Shown here in pieces: positions 13,698 to 15,002 of a stretch of DNA of 15,002 nucleotides. Position 1 is the first letter of the stretch; each line of letters opens with the position of its first letter. Where the stretch lies: contig DSAV01000187.1 of NCBI GenBank assembly GCA_011046295.1, positions 1 to 15,002 on the forward strand, in the 5' to 3' direction. Source of the stretch: Deltaproteobacteria bacterium. Lineage in GTDB: Bacteria > Desulfobacterota > Syntrophia > Syntrophales > Smithellaceae. The notes beneath the pieces are model-generated. The model was not told the origin of the DNA and did no database searches. It saw only the letters and a list, made by a program, of their open reading frames with translations. A program made the position numbers and the translations under genes.

Positions 13698-14714
13698 ATG
13701 AAAAAAAGAGAACTTTTAAATAAACCGGTAGAGCACATCGACATTAAATCCATTAATGCCGTCGATATAATAAAATCGATGAAGAAGATGTCTTTTTCCG
13801 CACGGGATTTGGCCAATGCCGCCGATATTTATGACCAGATGCTCCGGGAAAAAAACTGCGTTATTATGCTGACTCTCGCCGGTTCCACTTCCGCCGCTGG
13901 CTGTATGCAGGTATATACCGATCTGGTTAAAAACAATATGGTGGATGTCATCGTGGCCACGGGCGCTTCCATCGTCGATATGGATTTTTTTGAAGCTCTC
14001 GGCTTCCGGCACTATCAGGGCACTCCATTTGTGGATGATAAATTATTGCGTAAACTTTATATCGACCGCATTTACGACACTTACATCGACGAAGAGCAGC
14101 TCCAGATCTGCGACCAGACAATCAAGATAATTGCGGATAGCCTGCATCCCCGCGCCTATTCTTCCAGAGAATTTATCGTGGAAATGGGCAAGTATTTACA
14201 GAAACGCGCCGGGAAAAAGTCATCTTTGGTGCAGGCGGCGTATGAAAATGACGTCCCCATCTTCTGCCCCGCTTTTTCCGACAGCTCCGCGGGATTCGGG
14301 CTTGTTTTACACCAGCATGAACGGCCGGAAAATCACGTCGCCATTGACTCGGTTAAAGATTTCCGGGAATTAACGATGATTAAAATCAAAGCCGGCACCA
14401 GCGGCTTATTGATGATTGGCGGAGGCGTGCCGAAAAATTTCGCGCAGGATACAGTCGTCTGCGCGGAGTTACTGGGCAAAGAAGTGCCCATGCACAAATA
14501 CGCCGTCCAGATAACGGTAGCGGATGTGCGTGACGGCGCGTGTTCTAGTTCCACGCTCAAGGAAGCAAATTCCTGGGGCAAAGTGGACTCATCATGCGAA
14601 CAGATGGTTTACGCCGAAGCGACAACTGCACTGCCGCTATTGGCCAGTTATGCCTATCATAAGGGAAACTGGAAAAAGCGGAAAAAATGGCGGTTGACAA
14701 AAATCTTTGATTAA
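13698..14714 (+). CDS. Deoxyhypusine synthase-like protein (bacterial polyamine-type)
   Basis: 338-aa member of the deoxyhypusine synthase (DHS) family. In eukaryotes and archaea DHS moves the aminobutyl group of spermidine onto a lysine of eIF5A/aIF5A using NAD. Bacteria lack that target, and some bacterial relatives (speY type) are reported to make homospermidine. Visible marks: LTLAGSTSAAG (58-68) and VATGASIVDMDFFEALG (86-102) of the NAD fold, GGGVPKN (241-247), and EANSWGK (289-295), whose K295 matches the DHS catalytic lysine. By eye, the His-His following GGGxxK in human DHS is replaced by Asn-Phe here, and the Asp-rich loop before the SWGK motif is only partly kept, so the acceptor may differ. 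ATG 13698 has AAGGGG upstream. The gene is monocistronic, convergent with tRNA-Ala. The family is clear; the reaction is inferred. Confidence 0.88.
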   Translation: MKKRELLNKPVEHIDIKSINAVDIIKSMKKMSFSARDLANAADIYDQMLREKNCVIMLTLAGSTSAAGCMQVYTDLVKNNMVDVIVATGASIVDMDFFEALGFRHYQGTPFVDDKLLRKLYIDRIYDTYIDEEQLQICDQTIKIIADSLHPRAYSSREFIVEMGKYLQKRAGKKSSLVQAAYENDVPIFCPAFSDSSAGFGLVLHQHERPENHVAIDSVKDFRELTMIKIKAGTSGLLMIGGGVPKNFAQDTVVCAELLGKEVPMHKYAVQITVADVRDGACSSSTLKEANSWGKVDSSCEQMVYAEATTALPLLASYAYHKGNWKKRKKWRLTKIFD

Positions 14715-14729
14715 TAAAATAAGTAATTT

Positions 14730-14805
14730 TGGTGGAGATGAGGGGGATCGAACCCCTGGCCTCGGCGTTGCGAACGCCGCGCTCTCCCAGCTGAGCTACA
14801 TCCCC
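14730..14805 (-). tRNA. tRNA-Ala (anticodon CGC)
   Basis: A complete cloverleaf can be drawn on the minus strand: acceptor GGGGATG/CATCTCC with a G3:U70 wobble (the main alanine identity element), D-arm starting AGCTCAG, anticodon stem CGGCG/CGCCG around loop TTCGCAA (anticodon CGC, reading GCG), T-arm with GGTTCGATCC, discriminator A, and an encoded CCA end (14730-14732). It is 76 nt long. It lies 15 bp past the DHS-like gene, convergent with it. Confidence 0.97.
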
Positions 14806-14841
14806 AACCCATGAATGATTCACCGGAAAAACGTTCGGGAG

Positions 14842-14869
14842 CATATATTATAGACTGTCCTGGTGTCAA
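14842..14869 (-). promoter_or_regulatory. Putative promoter of tRNA-Ala
   Basis: Read on the minus strand, a perfect TTGACA (14864-14869) is followed after 16 nt by TATATG (14842-14847). This would start transcription about 30 nt before the tRNA 5' end. A perfect TATAAT also overlaps this region but is only 11 nt from the -35 box, so the exact -10 is uncertain. Confidence 0.5.
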
Positions 14870-14885
14870 GACATTGTTGACTCCT

Positions 14886-14960
14886 GTTGCCTCATAAATA
14901 AATGTTACCGAAGGAATAGCATTTTAAGGAAACGTTGCCTCATAAAAGATGTTACCGAAG
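14886..14960 (+). repeat. Two near-identical 27-28 bp direct repeats
   Basis: Copy 1 (14886-14913) and copy 2 (14934-14960) share GTTGCCTCATAAA, then a 2-4 base variable spot, then ATGTTACCGAAG. Their starts are 48 bp apart. Such paired sites are typical of transposase binding at the ends of some elements (for example the IS21 type) or of operators. There is no third copy in the window and no spacer regularity, so this is not a CRISPR array. Bases 14806-14885 hold the tRNA promoter. Confidence 0.8.
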
Positions 14961-15002
14961 CCGGGTGATCTTTTTGAGCTTCATTTCTATGATGTTTCTT
15001 AA
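14952..15002 (-). CDS. Possible 3' end of a gene entering from the right edge
   Basis: On the minus strand a frame is open from the window edge for 16 codons and stops at TAA (14952-14954). The residues are basic (EMKLKKITRLR at the end), and the stop lies inside repeat copy 2. If the repeats are the terminus of a mobile element, this could be the tail of its transposase, but 16 residues cannot show coding by themselves and no family is recognised. Confidence 0.15.
   Translation of the reverse strand, partial: LRNIIEMKLKKITRLR

Noticed and set aside
14557..14844. Minus-strand open frame of 95 codons reading through tRNA-Ala with the phrase DVAQLGERGVRNAEARG
   Set aside because: This phrase is the translation of a tRNA gene and is a well-known spurious protein call; the DHS-like gene covers much of the rest on the other strand.
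14886..14960. CRISPR array
   Set aside because: Only two repeats, with an internal length difference and a 20-bp interval; no third copy and no cas genes.
14949..15002. Small + strand frame of 17 codons (starting MLPKPGD) ending at the last base
   Set aside because: It begins inside repeat copy 2, has no ribosome site at normal distance, and is too short to support.

Overview
The window reads as a chromosomal housekeeping block from an anaerobic bacterium, most likely a deltaproteobacterium in the broad sense (Desulfobacterota, Syntrophales-like). This is an inference from gene order and content: xseA-xseB-ispA-dxs-tlyA in a row, a RicT/YaaT homologue between holB and metG, a clostridial-type 2[4Fe-4S] ferredoxin, and a bacterial deoxyhypusine-synthase-like enzyme. 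No 16S rRNA or other firm taxonomic marker is present.

Layout. (a) 1-88: the tail of an IS30-family transposase and its probable terminal repeat. It abuts a DsbC-like periplasmic thiol-disulfide protein (97-771, + strand) whose signal peptide appears to have lost its charged start. (b) 815-13553: thirteen genes, all on the minus strand. In transcription order they are xseA, xseB, ispA, dxs, tlyA, an ispH-UbiA fusion, a small lipoprotein, an Nfu-type Fe-S protein, a ferredoxin, tmk, holB, ricT and metG. Gaps are mostly below 45 bp; larger ones lie at xseA/xseB (110 bp, with a strong hairpin), nfu/ferredoxin (119 bp) and ferredoxin/tmk (157 bp). (c) 13554-13697: a divergent intergenic region with a plausible sigma-70 promoter. 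(d) 13698-14714 (+): the deoxyhypusine-synthase-like gene. (e) 14730-14805 (-): tRNA-Ala(CGC) with its own likely promoter. (f) 14886-15002: two near-identical 27-28 bp direct repeats, possibly the end of another mobile element.

How the genes fit together. Dxs makes DXP, IspH makes IPP/DMAPP, and IspA makes farnesyl diphosphate. The UbiA-like membrane domain fused to IspH is a candidate user of prenyl diphosphates, so the first and last MEP-pathway enzymes, the prenyl chain builder and a possible prenyltransferase share one transcription direction. IspH and RicT are Fe-S or cysteine-cluster proteins, and Nfu and ferredoxin lie between them. The tmk-holB-ricT-metG part resembles the tmk...holB-yaaT...metS region of Bacillus and joins nucleotide supply, the clamp loader and methionyl-tRNA synthesis. 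The points most worth a second look are the IspH-UbiA fusion, whose UbiA half lacks the usual first Asp-rich motif, the IS30 scar at the start of the dsbC-like gene, the DHS-like enzyme, and the right-edge repeats.
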